Shown: positions 4,148 through 12,358, counted from the first letter of the stretch. The stretch: DNA of 14,503 nucleotides from Campylobacterales bacterium (GCA_016784825.1 JADHTT010000005.1:1-14503); one strand, 5' to 3'. Made by a program: numbers and translations. Notes: generated from the letters alone by a model not told the origin.

Positions 4148-5110
4148 ATGGCAAAAAAATTATTAGAAATGGTTAGAGATAAAATTAGATTTAAACACTA
4201 TAGTATTAGAACAGAGCAAGTTTATTTATCTTGGATAAAAAGATATATTTTATTTCATAATAAAAGACATCCAAAGGATATGGGAAAAATTGAGATTGAA
4301 CAATTTTTAACTCATTTAGCTATTGATAATCATGTGAGTCCAACTACTCAGAATCAAGCATTTAACGCAATTTTATTTTTATATAAAGAAATTTTAAATA
4401 TACCTATGCAAGACCAAAATATTCAAGCCTTAAGAGCTAAACAAAAGAAGCATATACCTGTTGTATTAAGTATCAACGAGGTGAAGCAAATTATTTTAAA
4501 TATGAATGGACTTTATCAAGTAATGTTAAAACTTATGTATGGTTGTGGACTACGGATGAATGAACTATTAAATCTTAGAATAAAAGACATAGATTTTAGC
4601 TATGATAAAGTTTATATTTGGGATAGTAAATCACAAAAAGATAGAACTGTACCGTTACCATTAAAAATAAAAGATGAGTTAAAAATTCAAATCAAAAAGG
4701 TCAAAGAGATACACCAACAAGATATAGATAATGGATATGGAACAGTTGAATTACCATATCAACTTAATAAAAAATATCCTAAAGCCAAATATGAAACGAA
4801 ATGGCAATATATTTTTCCTATGAATAAAGTATCTAAAGACCCAAGAAGTGGTACAATACGAAGACATCATATTTTGGAAGTTACATTTTCTAGAAATATA
4901 AAAAATGCTGTAAAAAAATGTACTATTGATAAAAAAGTATCTGCACATATCTTTAGACATTCTTATGCAACTCATTTACTGCAAACTGGAACTGATATTA
5001 GAAGTATACAAGAGTTACTAGGTCATAAATCTATTGAAACTACTATGATATACACCCATGTTGTAAAAGAATTAAATAAAGATGATATTAAATCACCTTT
5101 AGATTTTTAA
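4148..5110 (+). CDS. intI: Integron integrase (tyrosine recombinase)
   Basis: A 320-residue tyrosine recombinase that inserts and excises cassettes by attC x attI or attC x attC recombination. The N-terminal core-binding domain (about 1-90) has the IntI-like pattern R.KHYSIRTEQVYLSWI..YI.FH....P..MG. The catalytic domain shows the Arg box CGLRMNELLNLR (R136), box II HIFRHSYATHLLQTGTDIR (H267, R270), LGHKSIETT (H293) and the nucleophile Y302 in MIYTHV. Between them, about residues 190-235, is the extra segment that distinguishes IntI from XerC/D, with KWQYIFP (W219) and DPRSG.IRRHH. Length matches the family and all catalytic residues are present, so it should be active. GGAG a few bases before the ATG supports the start. 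It is transcribed away from the cassettes, the classical integron layout. No LexA box was found; regulation may depend on the inverted repeat at 4061..4101. Confidence 0.95.
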   Translation: MAKKLLEMVRDKIRFKHYSIRTEQVYLSWIKRYILFHNKRHPKDMGKIEIEQFLTHLAIDNHVSPTTQNQAFNAILFLYKEILNIPMQDQNIQALRAKQKKHIPVVLSINEVKQIILNMNGLYQVMLKLMYGCGLRMNELLNLRIKDIDFSYDKVYIWDSKSQKDRTVPLPLKIKDELKIQIKKVKEIHQQDIDNGYGTVELPYQLNKKYPKAKYETKWQYIFPMNKVSKDPRSGTIRRHHILEVTFSRNIKNAVKKCTIDKKVSAHIFRHSYATHLLQTGTDIRSIQELLGHKSIETTMIYTHVVKELNKDDIKSPLDF

Positions 5111-5165
5111 AGCTTTTAATTCAAACTTAAATATAATATCAAAATTACAAAAGGAAACTATAGAT

Positions 5166-5543
5166 TTGATTCAAAAAAAACCACTTAATGAAAAAGCTTT
5201 ACGACTTAGATACATCAGAGCCTTAGAAAAGTTTGCCAAACGAGCAATCAATCTATTAAAAGCACCAGAAGAAGATTTTCACTTTGAAAAATTTAAAAAA
5301 AAGATGCATGAAAACTTTGAATTTGTAGAAAAAGTAGAAGCAGTTAGACTTGATAGTGGTTATATGTCAAAGCTTCAAGATTATGTAAATCTTATCTTAG
5401 GTACTTTGGATAATCATTCTAAAGACTTTGAAGATGAAAAATCTATGCTTTTAAAAGAAGCAAACCTACTACACAAAGAAAAAAATAAAAATATCTATAA
5501 AAAAGACAAACACTCAAAACACAAATTCAATGATGGATATTAA
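5166..5543 (+). CDS. Small charged hypothetical protein
   Basis: A 125-residue protein with a likely TTG start at 5166: no ATG exists until about codon 47, AAGGA lies at 5151..5155 (10-nt spacing), and a perfect TATAAT at 5132..5137 could start its transcript. It is mostly helical and highly charged (RLRYIRALEKFAKRAINLLK at 13-32; FKKKMHENFEFVEKVEAVRL) with a lysine/histidine-rich tail (NKNIYKKDKHSKHKF), which suggests nucleic-acid binding. It ends 7 bp before the RecD2-like helicase and is probably co-transcribed with it. I recognise no family. It is the first backbone gene after the integron. Confidence 0.65.
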   Translation: MIQKKPLNEKALRLRYIRALEKFAKRAINLLKAPEEDFHFEKFKKKMHENFEFVEKVEAVRLDSGYMSKLQDYVNLILGTLDNHSKDFEDEKSMLLKEANLLHKEKNKNIYKKDKHSKHKFNDGY

Positions 5544-5550
5544 TAAATAA

Positions 5551-7830
5551 ATGTCAAATAAAAAACAATTTAATCTTACTGGTGTAATCAAAAAAGTATT
5601 ATATACAAATGCTGAAAATGGCTACTGTATAGCTGTACTGGAAAATGATCAAAAGATTTGTGGAAATTACTTTGATGCAGATATTGAAAAGCTTGTAGGT
5701 GTTGATATTATTATGACTGGTGATTGGACTACTCACAAAAAGTATGGTTCACAGTTTGAGTTTGTCACACTTGAAGTTCAAGAAGCTGAACTATACTTCT
5801 TTTTGACAAAGATTGTAAAAGGTGTAGGTAAAGCTGTAGCAAAATCTTTACTAGATAAATTTAGTGAAGAAGAGCTAATAGATATACTTGATAATGATCC
5901 AAATAGATTATTAAAAGAAAAAGGTATCAAAGAGAAAAAGTTATCTACTATTGTAAAATCATGGCAAAAGTTTAAGCATATGAGAGAGCTTGGTTCGTAT
6001 CTATCTAAATATGGAGTATCTAGCAATCTAATTTCTAAAATATTTGAAATATTTGGTGCAGTTGAAAATATGGTGGATAAAATAGAAGAAAATCCATATA
6101 TACTAACCAAGATAAAAGGTATAGGCTTTAAAAAAGCAGATGAAATAGCCAAAGCAATAGGTATAGACCACAAAAGTCAATTTAGAATATCTGCATGTCT
6201 AAATTTTATTTTAGATGAGTATTGTAATTCAAACGGAAATAGCTCTATAGGTAAAGAGAAGATGTTTATGCTTCTAGATGATGCACTAAACTTTGAAAAT
6301 GAAAATAGACTATATGAGAATACTTTAAATCATATGGTAAGACATAGTGAAATATTTAAAACTACTCAGCATAGATATTCTCCTGGTATGCTTTATCATG
6401 CAGAAAAAAATATAATAGATTTTTTTGAAAAAAGACAAAAATCACCAAAAAATATTATTATCAAAGATTTTGATACATATATCACTAAGAAAGAACAAAC
6501 ATTAGGATTTACACTAAGTGAGGAGCAAAAGAACGCTGTATCACTTATAAATGATGGGAATAATACTCTGATGCTTGTTGGTTATGCTGGTACAGGTAAA
6601 TCTACATCAAGTAGGGCACTATTAGAGCTTCTAGAAGAGGTTTATGGCTATGATGAGATACATTGTATAGCTTTAAGTGGAATTGCCTCTCAGCGTATTA
6701 GTGATACTACAGGATACAAAAGTAGTACTATTCAGTCACTATTGCTTAGTGCTGCTGAAAAAGACTATTTAGACTACAAGGTAGTATTGTTAGATGAAGC
6801 ATCTATGGTAAATTCAGTTATGTTTTATCAAGTGATCTCAAAAATCAAAGATGATACGGTATTTATAATAGTAGGTGATGATGGACAGCTACCAGCTATT
6901 GGAGCAGGGGATGTATTAGCGGATGCTATGAAATATGAGCTTGCCCCTGTATGTAAGCTTACGAAAATATATAGACAAAATGAAAATCAAGCAATAGCAA
7001 CCATTGCAAATGAGATTAGGTGTGGTCAAGTACCAGAGTATAAAAAATCTTATGATGATTTTAAATTTGAAGATGTTTCAATCGACAATTATTATTCTAC
7101 AAAAGCAACAGCAAGTGCAAATGAACTATCTAATATTAGAGGCTCAAATACAGATAATATATTAAACTCTATCTTAAATATCTCGAGTAATTATCTTAAA
7201 GATGCCTATAGACTAATCAAAGAGAAAGAAATATCAAAATTTCTTACACTATTTCAGGTAATCACCCCTATGAAAAGTGGGCTACTTGGTGTAGAAAATT
7301 TAAATATACAACTTCAAAAGCTATTTAATTCAAATAGAGGTGCTAGTGTAAAAACTCGACTTTATGAATATAAACTAGCTGACAAAGTTATCCATATCAA
7401 AAATACAAATATGAAAGCTCAAACTATGCAAATGTATAGAGATAATAGTATTGATTTTCTTGAAAAGCGTATATTTAATGGTCAATTAGGGATGATAATC
7501 AAGCTTGATTTTGAAGAGTCAAAGGCTGTGATACTATATCCAAATGATGATACTGTGGTATTTTATGATTTTGATGAGCTTCAAAATTTAATCTCACTTG
7601 CATACTGTCTTACTATTCACAAAACTCAAGGTATGGAGTATGACACAGCACTGATACCTATGACATTTAGCCATTTTATCATGCATAATACAAAGCTATT
7701 GTATACAGCAATCACTAGAGCTAAAAAGATGTGTTATGTAGTTGGTGAAGATGAAGCCTTTGCAACTGCTTGTAAGCGTATTGAAACTACTAAGCGTCGT
7801 ACAGTAATGCAAGATCTTTTAGGTAAATAG
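5551..7830 (+). CDS. recD2: RecD2-like superfamily 1B DNA helicase
   Basis: A 759-residue ATP-dependent 5'-3' DNA helicase of the RecD2/TraA type. The N-terminus (about 8-75, TGVIKKVLYTNAENGYCIAV...) is the OB-like domain of RecD2, followed by helix-hairpin-helix segments (KGVGKAVAKSLLDKF near 90; ILTKIKGIGFKKADEIAKAI near 184-203). Helicase motifs: Walker A GYAGTGKS (344-351), Walker B VVLLDEAS (411-418), motif III VGDDGQLPAIGAGD (441-454), IYRQ (473-476), the late motif LTIHKTQGMEYD (687-698) and LLYTAITRAKK (716-726). This order and the length fit RecD2 proteins that work without RecBC in DNA repair and replication-fork processing. The start at 5551 is kept by the short gap to the upstream gene. 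No clear Shine-Dalgarno is seen, so coupling is possible. rnpB begins about 30 bp after its stop. Confidence 0.92.
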   Translation: MSNKKQFNLTGVIKKVLYTNAENGYCIAVLENDQKICGNYFDADIEKLVGVDIIMTGDWTTHKKYGSQFEFVTLEVQEAELYFFLTKIVKGVGKAVAKSLLDKFSEEELIDILDNDPNRLLKEKGIKEKKLSTIVKSWQKFKHMRELGSYLSKYGVSSNLISKIFEIFGAVENMVDKIEENPYILTKIKGIGFKKADEIAKAIGIDHKSQFRISACLNFILDEYCNSNGNSSIGKEKMFMLLDDALNFENENRLYENTLNHMVRHSEIFKTTQHRYSPGMLYHAEKNIIDFFEKRQKSPKNIIIKDFDTYITKKEQTLGFTLSEEQKNAVSLINDGNNTLMLVGYAGTGKSTSSRALLELLEEVYGYDEIHCIALSGIASQRISDTTGYKSSTIQSLLLSAAEKDYLDYKVVLLDEASMVNSVMFYQVISKIKDDTVFIIVGDDGQLPAIGAGDVLADAMKYELAPVCKLTKIYRQNENQAIATIANEIRCGQVPEYKKSYDDFKFEDVSIDNYYSTKATASANELSNIRGSNTDNILNSILNISSNYLKDAYRLIKEKEISKFLTLFQVITPMKSGLLGVENLNIQLQKLFNSNRGASVKTRLYEYKLADKVIHIKNTNMKAQTMQMYRDNSIDFLEKRIFNGQLGMIIKLDFEESKAVILYPNDDTVVFYDFDELQNLISLAYCLTIHKTQGMEYDTALIPMTFSHFIMHNTKLLYTAITRAKKMCYVVGEDEAFATACKRIETTKRRTVMQDLLGK

Positions 7831-7845
7831 ATTAAGAACAAATTA

Positions 7846-7851
7846 GATAAT
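7846..7851 (+). promoter_or_regulatory. Candidate rnpB -10 box
   Basis: GATAAT lies in the 29-bp gap between the helicase stop and rnpB, 8-9 bp before the predicted RNA 5' end. A clear -35 box is absent, which is common in AT-rich Campylobacterota promoters. It would give rnpB its own transcription, separate from the helicase. Confidence 0.4.
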
Positions 7852-7859
7852 ATTACACT

Positions 7860-8182
7860 TAAGGTACAACAGACAATAGCTTGATAGCAATATCAAGAGG
7901 AAAGTCCGGGCTACAGTGAAGTATGGTTCCATTTAAAGAATGGCTAGGGTAACCTAAGGGATAGTGCAACAGAAAGTAAACCGCCTTTTTTAAGGTAAGG
8001 GTGAAACGGTGAAGTAAGAGCTCACCAGGTCTTTGAGTAATCATTGATGCTATGTAAACCCAACCAGTAGCAAGAAGAGAGTGGTAAAACTTCACATTTT
8101 TCCTCTTCGCACGACTGCTAGAGTAATCTAGGAGCTAGATAAATTATTGTCCTCGACATGACGCGGCTTACGTTGTGCCTTA
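7860..8182 (+). ncRNA. rnpB: RNase P RNA
   Basis: The catalytic RNA of ribonuclease P, which removes 5' leaders from tRNA precursors. Conserved blocks appear in the right order: GAGGAAAGTCCGGGCT (7897..7912), an AGTGCAACAGA.AGTAAACCGCC block near 7963..7986, GGGTGAAACGGTG...AAGAGCTCACCAG near 7998..8030, a TGTAAACCCAACC block near 8053..8066, and the 3' ACATGACGCGGCTTACG (8156..8172). The ends pair as helix P1: AAGGTACAAC (7861..7870) with GTTGTGCCTT (8172..8181), one G-U pair, with one more U-A pair outside. The length is normal for a bacterial type A molecule. Its 3' end overlaps the stop codon of the convergent cca gene. Any frame read across it is not a gene. Confidence 0.97.
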
Positions 8183-9376
8183 TTTCAAATACTTTTTCAC
8201 AATACCAATATTATAGTTATGTATATGCTGTTTAATCACTTCGGGTTCTGGCACTTTAGATTTTTTATATTGAATATCTATCCAAGCTTTTGGACTATAT
8301 TGTGCTATATCATCAAATATATTTAATAATAATTCTTCATCTAGATTTTCTGTAGTATCTATTGCTATACGACCTTGGTTATCTGCATTGGCAATTATAA
8401 TAAGATCTATTAGAAGCTGTCTATCTTTTCTAAAGCTTTCAAAAAATGTAGCTATTTTAGATGCTTTCATTGTAAATAAAATATATATTTTTATATGATT
8501 TTCTATTAAAAACAACATTCTTTTTGTTAGTTTAGTAGGTAGTTGCATATCAATTAGTGGTAAAACTAATTTTCTTTGCTCATGTCCTGCTGAATCACCA
8601 TCTGTCCTATAGCATATAGGCTTTGCAATATCATGATAAATAGCAGTTAGTTTTTGCAATGGAGAACCATTGGATATATTTTTTAGCATCTGCATTGTAT
8701 GTTCAAATACATTTGCTTCAAGATGATATTTTGATCCCTCTTTTAAAGTTGTAAGCTCATATATTGATGGGAAAATATCTTCCAAAACTCCAAGTTCAAA
8801 TAGTGTCTCAAAAAAGATATGGCTATTATCTAGTTCTAAAACTTTTGATACTTCTTTATATACTCTATCTGGCTGTAGATGTTTTAATTCATCTTTCATA
8901 CTATATACTAATACTTTTGTATCTCTATATATCTTCCATTCATAGCCATATCTAGCCCTAAGTCTAGCAAGCCTAAGTACTCTTATGGGGTCTTCTACGA
9001 AAGCTTGAGATGTATGTCTTAGTATCTTTTTTTCTATATCTTTTTGACCACCATATGGGTCTATAATAATATTTAATTCCTCATCAAAAGCTATACTATT
9101 TATAGTAAGATCTCTTCGTTCTAAATCTTGCCTTAATGTTATATCTTCAGTATCTACGCTAAATCCCTTGTATCCGGTACTTACTTTCTTTTCAGTTCGT
9201 GCAAGAGCTAGTTCATCACCATCTTCTGTAATAAATACAGGGAAATCTTTTCCAACTTGTTTAAGATATGAAAAATCATCTTGAGTATATCCTACGGCTA
9301 CATAGTCTTTATCACTAGTTTCGTACCCAAGAAGCTTGTCTCTAACGGCTCCACCAACTAAGTAAATCTTTTTCAT
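8180..9376 (-). CDS. cca: CCA tRNA nucleotidyltransferase with HD domain
   Basis: A 398-residue class II enzyme that adds or repairs the CCA end of tRNA using CTP and ATP, without a nucleic-acid template. The N-terminal head has GGAVRDKLLG (8-17) and the metal-binding carboxylates D22/D24 in SDKDYVAVG, followed by RRDLTINSIA (87-96) and EDPIRVLRLARLRARYG (128-144), as in the E. coli type. An HD-type phosphohydrolase domain follows (H226 in VFEHTMQML, H248-D249 in YHDIAKP), so it is the multifunctional form. Length is close to the E. coli protein (about 412). Its ATG overlaps the stop of the SprT-like gene (TAATG), making a translationally coupled operon. The 3' end is antisense to the last three bases of rnpB, another tRNA-maturation gene. 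Confidence 0.92.
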   Translation of the reverse strand: MKKIYLVGGAVRDKLLGYETSDKDYVAVGYTQDDFSYLKQVGKDFPVFITEDGDELALARTEKKVSTGYKGFSVDTEDITLRQDLERRDLTINSIAFDEELNIIIDPYGGQKDIEKKILRHTSQAFVEDPIRVLRLARLRARYGYEWKIYRDTKVLVYSMKDELKHLQPDRVYKEVSKVLELDNSHIFFETLFELGVLEDIFPSIYELTTLKEGSKYHLEANVFEHTMQMLKNISNGSPLQKLTAIYHDIAKPICYRTDGDSAGHEQRKLVLPLIDMQLPTKLTKRMLFLIENHIKIYILFTMKASKIATFFESFRKDRQLLIDLIIIANADNQGRIAIDTTENLDEELLLNIFDDIAQYSPKAWIDIQYKKSKVPEPEVIKQHIHNYNIGIVKKYLK

Positions 9377-9867
9377 TAGTATAAAAACTCCAACTTCCCT
9401 AATACAATATCATCATGCTTAACAAATCTATCACATTTTTTACCTTCTAGATCAAGGCATATCTTTTGCCATTTTAAAGTATGACCGCCATTTTCTTTTG
9501 TAAAGTCTCTAAATACAAACATCAAAGCATGAGCATATTCATGGGGTAATACATAATCAATCATATAGTCACTACTCTCTTGAAATCTATTTTTATTCAA
9601 AATAATTTTAATAGAATTTTGATCATATACAGCTAGACCAAATAAGTTATCTTTTATTTTATCTGAAATGATAATTGGTATATTAATATTTTTATTATAC
9701 TTTTGAACTATTAGTTTTTGAATATGGTATTCTTTTTGCTTTAATTTAGTTTGTATCTCAAGTGGTAGTTCTTTACCATCATATTTACTATTATTGTATG
9801 ATATTACCATTAGTAAGACCATTGATATAGCTACAACAGCTGTAAATATTCTAAATATATTTTTCAT
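9376..9867 (-). CDS. Membrane-anchored SprT-like metallopeptidase
   Basis: A 163-residue protein with an N-terminal membrane anchor or uncleaved signal (about residues 4-23, IFRIFTAVVAISMVLLMVIS) and a SprT-like zinc peptidase domain. LPHEYAHALMF (107-117) carries the HExxH ligands H109 and H113 and the catalytic E110. GGHTLKWQKIC (127-137) supplies the third ligand H129, the order seen in SprT-like proteins (HExxH...GH...W). C-terminal cysteines (C137, C145) might form a small zinc or disulfide site. The membrane anchor suggests an extracytoplasmic domain, unlike cytoplasmic SprT. The start lies within the upstream gene (17-bp overlap) and the stop overlaps the cca start by one base. Substrate unknown. 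Confidence 0.75.
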   Translation of the reverse strand: MKNIFRIFTAVVAISMVLLMVISYNNSKYDGKELPLEIQTKLKQKEYHIQKLIVQKYNKNINIPIIISDKIKDNLFGLAVYDQNSIKIILNKNRFQESSDYMIDYVLPHEYAHALMFVFRDFTKENGGHTLKWQKICLDLEGKKCDRFVKHDDIVLGKLEFLY

Positions 9868-10255
9868 AATATTTATAATTTTTGTAATAGTTTATTATAT
9901 GTGTGATTTGCCATATCAAAGTAGCAAATACAAAATACATAAACCATAAAGATATCATACCTATAAAACCACCTTCATAATAAAAATCAACAACTTGGAA
10001 TATCAATAAAAAGACTAATGTTGATTGAAGTGGTACTTCGTCTATATTTTGTATATACGCAACTATTTCAAAGTTTTGTAGTTTCTTTTTAAAGTACCAT
10101 AGCACTGGTAAACTTACAATATTTAGTATGATGATAATATATTCATCTAATATAATTTGAACTATTTTATTAACTGGTAAAAATATATAATATACTATAG
10201 CTATAAATATTATACTGCCTATAAGTGAATGTAGTGTTTTGATATTTGAATTCAT
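9851..10255 (-). CDS. Four-helix membrane protein of unknown function
   Basis: A 134-residue protein with four hydrophobic segments (about 9-26, 33-54, 78-91 and 96-120) and a lysine/tyrosine-rich C-terminal tail (NYYKNYKYYEKY). It is the first gene of the - strand operon with the SprT-like peptidase and cca, overlapping the peptidase by 17 bp. I recognise no family. A peptidase partner or regulator role would be guesswork from position only. A perfect TATAAT sits just upstream (10267..10262), leaving little room for a Shine-Dalgarno before the ATG; GATAT precedes the start, so initiation may be weak or the transcript nearly leaderless. Confidence 0.65.
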   Translation of the reverse strand: MNSNIKTLHSLIGSIIFIAIVYYIFLPVNKIVQIILDEYIIIILNIVSLPVLWYFKKKLQNFEIVAYIQNIDEVPLQSTLVFLLIFQVVDFYYEGGFIGMISLWFMYFVFATLIWQITHIINYYKNYKYYEKYI

Positions 10256-10261
10256 ATATCA

Positions 10262-10290
10262 ATTATACCAAAATAAGCTAATTTTGGCTA
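10262..10290 (-). promoter_or_regulatory. Operon promoter with palindrome in the spacer
   Basis: On the - strand, TATAAT (10267..10262) is preceded by a near-perfect 20-bp palindrome centred on AGCT (10268..10287; outer arms CCAAAAT/ATTTTGG, 18 of 20 positions symmetric). It fills the space between the -10 box and the -35 position, where a repressor could act. The MITE-like element begins about 13 bp further upstream. Confidence 0.5.
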
Positions 10291-10302
10291 AAATATCCTA
10301 TA

Positions 10303-10568
10303 GGGCACCTCTAAAAATTAATATTATTCATAGAAGGAGAAAATAAACTTGAGATTTTGACTAATAAATTTTTCAAGCTACCCGTAGGTAACTTTAAAAA
10401 TTTTTAGGTGAAATATCTGTTTAGTTTCCCTTCCCGTTGGGCTTTGTATACTTTTTGATATATTACGTTATATCGTTTCGTATTACCTACGGGTAGGACT
10501 TCAACTCATAGCCTTATATATCAAAAAGTATACTAAAGCTATGAATGTATTAGTTTTTAGAGATGCCC
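10303..10568. mobile_element. MITE-like element with long terminal inverted repeats
   Basis: A 266-bp non-coding element. The left end, GGGCACCTCTAAAAATTAAT continuing to 10333, and the right end (10539..10568, reverse complement starting GGGCATCTCTAAAAACTAAT) match over about 30 bp with two substitutions and one indel. Both ends are bordered by TATA, a possible target duplication, although TATA is self-complementary and may belong to the repeat. Inside are further inverted pairs: 10333..10348 with 10419..10433; CTACCCGTAGGTA at 10378..10390 with its complement at 10484..10496; and an 18-bp perfect pair at 10446..10463 and 10516..10533. There is no transposase frame, so it would depend on a full-length relative; the ends look like those of some IS5-type elements, which is a guess. 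It fills the 307-bp gap between two divergent genes. Confidence 0.72.
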
Positions 10569-11876
10569 TATATACACAAGGAATATATTATAAATACATT
10601 TACAAAATTAAATTTAAATCAAAATATTATTAAAGCTATAGAGAATCAAGGGTATGAACATCCTACTAAAATACAAAGAAAAGTAATACCAATTGCTATT
10701 AAAGGTATAGACCTTATAGCAGCATCAAAATCAGGTACAGGTAAAACTGCATCATTTGTATTACCAATGCTAGATAGAATATCAAAAATGATTAAACCTG
10801 ACAATAGAGTATTGCGTGGCCTTATTGTAGTACCTACAAGAGAGCTTGTAGATCAAATTTCAGTAGCACTTGATGCATATGGAAAGTTCTTAAAAGTTAG
10901 ACATACAAAGATTCAAGGTGGTATTAGTAGAGGTTCACAAGTTGGTAAACTATCTACAGGAATTGATATCATTGTAGCAACACCTGGTAGATTAAAAGAT
11001 ATGATCAAAGAAGAGATTATTGATGTATCTAGTGTAAATATGATTGCTTTAGATGAAGCAGATACTATGCTAGAGCTTGGTTTTTTAGAAGAGATAGAAT
11101 ATATCTTTGCTCACTGTAGTCCAAAGCGTCAAATCATGATGTTTTCAGCTACTATTTCTCAAAATATCAAAAAACTAGGTAAAGAATTTTTACATGATCC
11201 TGTTTCTGTAGCAGTATCAGATAGAAGAGATGTAGTTACACTAATTGAGCATAGAGCTATTAAAGTTGATAAAAAGCGTAAAGATGAACTTTTAGCACAT
11301 ATTATCAAAAATGATAACTTTGAACAGATACTTGTATTTGTAAATATGAAAGAGACTGCTGATACGGTAACTAGTTATTTACAAAAAAAAGGTATCAAAG
11401 CTGTTGGATTACATGGTGATATTGAGTATAAACAAAGAACACAAAATATTAAACATTTTAGATCTAAAAAAGCTCAAGTATTAGTAGCAACTGATGTAGC
11501 TGGACGTGGTATAGATATCAAAGAGTTACCACTTGTAATAAATTATGATCTACCAGAAGAGACAGATGAATTTACACATAGAGTAGGTCGAACAGGTAGG
11601 GCAAACAAAAAAGGTATTGTAATTACAATACTTACTACTACTGAATATAATAAGTTTACTAAAGTTGAAAGAAACCTAAAGCTTAGTATCAAAAGAGAAG
11701 TATTAGAAGAGTTTGAACTAAAAGATAGACAACCAAGACAAAAACAACAAAAGAAAAAATCTCTTAGTCAAAAGTTAGGTTTAAAAGCTCCAAAGAAAAA
11801 AGATGAAAACTCTGGTAAAAAAAGATCTAAAAAAACGACTAAAAGAGATGCAAATAGAGTCTTTAGAAAAAGCTAG
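10563..11876 (+). CDS. DEAD-box ATP-dependent RNA helicase
   Basis: A 437-residue RNA helicase, likely for ribosome assembly or mRNA unwinding in the cold. Motifs: Q motif TKIQ (about 36-39), motif I SGTGKT (57-62; preceded by SK rather than the usual QT), PTRELVDQ, GG pair in QGGIS, TPGRL, DEAD (164-167), SAT (195-197), the C-terminal lobe with VATDVAGRGIDI and HRVGRTGR (339-346). A lysine-rich tail (about 388-437) should bind RNA. The only ATG/GTG/TTG upstream of motif I in this frame is the ATG at 10563, which lies inside the right terminal repeat of the MITE-like element; the frame is closed by TAG at 10551. A better Shine-Dalgarno (AAGGA, 10578..10582) lies 3' of it, before ATT/ATA codons, hinting that the original start was lost or is non-canonical. 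Confidence 0.9.
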   Translation: MPYIHKEYIINTFTKLNLNQNIIKAIENQGYEHPTKIQRKVIPIAIKGIDLIAASKSGTGKTASFVLPMLDRISKMIKPDNRVLRGLIVVPTRELVDQISVALDAYGKFLKVRHTKIQGGISRGSQVGKLSTGIDIIVATPGRLKDMIKEEIIDVSSVNMIALDEADTMLELGFLEEIEYIFAHCSPKRQIMMFSATISQNIKKLGKEFLHDPVSVAVSDRRDVVTLIEHRAIKVDKKRKDELLAHIIKNDNFEQILVFVNMKETADTVTSYLQKKGIKAVGLHGDIEYKQRTQNIKHFRSKKAQVLVATDVAGRGIDIKELPLVINYDLPEETDEFTHRVGRTGRANKKGIVITILTTTEYNKFTKVERNLKLSIKREVLEEFELKDRQPRQKQQKKKSLSQKLGLKAPKKKDENSGKKRSKKTTKRDANRVFRKS

Positions 11877-11889
11877 GTACAATTAATAT

Positions 11890-12138
11890 ATGAAGATATT
11901 TGAAGAGTTAAATTTAAAAGTTGATAGCTTAATAGAGGAAAATACTCACCTAAAAGGTGAGGTATTATCATTGCGTTCTACTAATGATGCACTATTGAAA
12001 AGAAGTGAAGACATGCTTTTAAGTATAGATGAAACTTTATCAAGTATTACTATTAAAAGTTTGGATTCTAAAGATGAAGATGATTTTGAACTAGATATAG
12101 ACATATCAGATATTATGGATGAGATTAATGGAAAATAA
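11890..12138 (+). CDS. Small coiled-coil protein
   Basis: An 82-residue acidic protein. Residues 1-50 show heptad-like leucines (FEELNLKVDSLIEENTHLKG then EVLSLRSTNDALLKRSEDML), consistent with a coiled coil, and the C-terminus is strongly acidic (SKDEDDFELDIDISDIMDEI). It begins 13 bp after the DEAD-box helicase and overlaps the next gene by 11 bp. Size and shape recall small division or structural proteins of the ZapB sort, but this is only a resemblance; no family is recognised. Confidence 0.6.
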   Translation: MKIFEELNLKVDSLIEENTHLKGEVLSLRSTNDALLKRSEDMLLSIDETLSSITIKSLDSKDEDDFELDIDISDIMDEINGK

Positions 12139-12358
12139 AAAGATTACATTTTATATCAATAATGAAGCTTATACTGTTAATATTGGTCCAGATAAAGATG
12201 ATGCCTTCAAAGATGAATTAACAAAATTCGTTCCAACTCAAAGAAACATTAATACAAAAGAACTATTAGCTGCATATATCAAACAATCACATCAAATTGT
12301 AAAATACAATAATGAATTAGAGCAATTACTAGATAAGCTTAATGGCAATAATCGATAA
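12128..12358 (+). CDS. Small hypothetical protein, ZapA-like in outline
   Basis: A 76-residue protein counted from the ATG at 12128 (MENKKITFYINNEAYTVNIG); an in-frame ATG at 12119 adds only three residues and is less well placed. The order, a short beta hairpin (KITFYINNEAYTVNI) followed by a long helix (about 44-72, NTKELLAAYIKQSHQIVKYN...), recalls ZapA, the FtsZ-ring-stabilising protein, but no signature is strong enough to assign it. It overlaps the coiled-coil protein (11 bp) and the prepilin gene (17 bp), so all are translated together. The small coiled-coil neighbour would fit a two-protein complex. Confidence 0.55.
   Translation: MENKKITFYINNEAYTVNIGPDKDDAFKDELTKFVPTQRNINTKELLAAYIKQSHQIVKYNNELEQLLDKLNGNNR

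Noticed and set aside
7859..8095. Open frame on the - strand across rnpB (78 codons)
   Set aside because: The stretch is the RNase P RNA gene with its conserved blocks; the frame is a shadow with no Shine-Dalgarno and no family resemblance.
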